34,359 nucleotides of DNA from Thermoanaerobaculia bacterium. Its GTDB lineage: Bacteria > Acidobacteriota > Thermoanaerobaculia > Thermoanaerobaculales > Sulfomarinibacteraceae. Location: the NCBI GenBank assembly GCA_027067575.1, contig JAMOVQ010000115.1:1-34359 (forward strand). The letters are read 5' to 3'. Shown here piece after piece: positions 34,316-34,359 of this stretch. The first letter of the stretch is position 1, and each line of letters begins with the position of its first letter. The notes beneath the pieces were generated by a model. The model saw only the letters and a list, made by a program, of their open reading frames with translations, had not been told where the DNA came from and ran no database searches. The position numbers and the translations under genes were made by a program.

Positions 34316-34359
34316 CGACATCCGGCGCCGGAGGCCCGGATCCACCGCCAAGGGAAAGG

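Overview
The window is very GC-rich chromosomal DNA from a Gram-negative bacterium. The outer-membrane signs are a Kdo-8-phosphate phosphatase (kdsC), a lipid A biosynthesis N-terminal domain (LAB_N) protein, a Wzt-type polysaccharide export ATPase and a polyprenyl-phosphate-type glycosyltransferase. The gene content (paired DUF3857/transglutaminase proteins, a Ycf46-type AAA ATPase, a double-length ThyX, a PKD-bearing secreted protease) and the very high GC would fit a deep-branching phylum such as Acidobacteriota. That placement is inference, not read from a marker gene. No rRNA, tRNA, CRISPR array, transposase or phage gene was seen.

Layout. Bases 1-1028 are non-coding and repeat-rich: a 139-bp element whose inverted copy lies at 28487-28624, a hairpin-rich stretch, then four to five diverged tandem units of about 135 bp headed by GGGGACAG. 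Bases 1029-5437 form a plus-strand surface-polysaccharide/envelope operon (Wzt-like ATPase, GNAT protein, YfhO-like membrane protein). It converges on a minus-strand pair, a family-2 glycosyltransferase and a LAB_N protein. A DedA-family gene (6758-7393) is divergent from that pair and converges on a minus-strand operon of an unknown membrane-anchored protein and two oligopeptide-type ABC ATPases (10390-7409). Divergent from it is a long plus-strand operon of two giant paralogous DUF3857/transglutaminase-like secreted proteins followed by rsgA (10428-18473). An M20 hydrolase of the YgeY type lies opposite (18478-19713). A second repeat-rich gap (19720-20113) precedes metG and a secreted trypsin-like protease (22142-24712). 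Next come a 70-residue exported protein, a serine hydrolase, a double-domain ThyX and kdsC. A third non-coding block (28275-28987) holds inverted copies of both repeat families. Then come an aminotransferase translationally coupled to ATP-type PEP carboxykinase, and a minus-strand pair: a Ycf46-like AAA ATPase and an RluA-family pseudouridine synthase.

Genome style. Three traits recur. Genes within operons overlap by start/stop fusion (ATGA, GTGA, TGATG). Six convergent pairs meet with 4-15 bp between stops, or overlap by 34 bp, leaving no room for ordinary terminators. Most operon-leading genes carry a TANNNT -10-like hexamer only 5-10 nt before the start codon, which predicts leaderless mRNAs; metG, the aminotransferase and two others instead have clear Shine-Dalgarno sequences.

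Most interesting items: a dispersed 128-bp element whose two copies differ only in predicted loops and spacers, never in stems; the DUF3857/transglutaminase pair in which the first protein keeps Cys-His-Asp and the second has lost Cys and His; the tandem ThyX whose two halves each seem to keep a different part of the signature motif; and a YgeY-like hydrolase with a Met where a metal-ligand Glu is expected.
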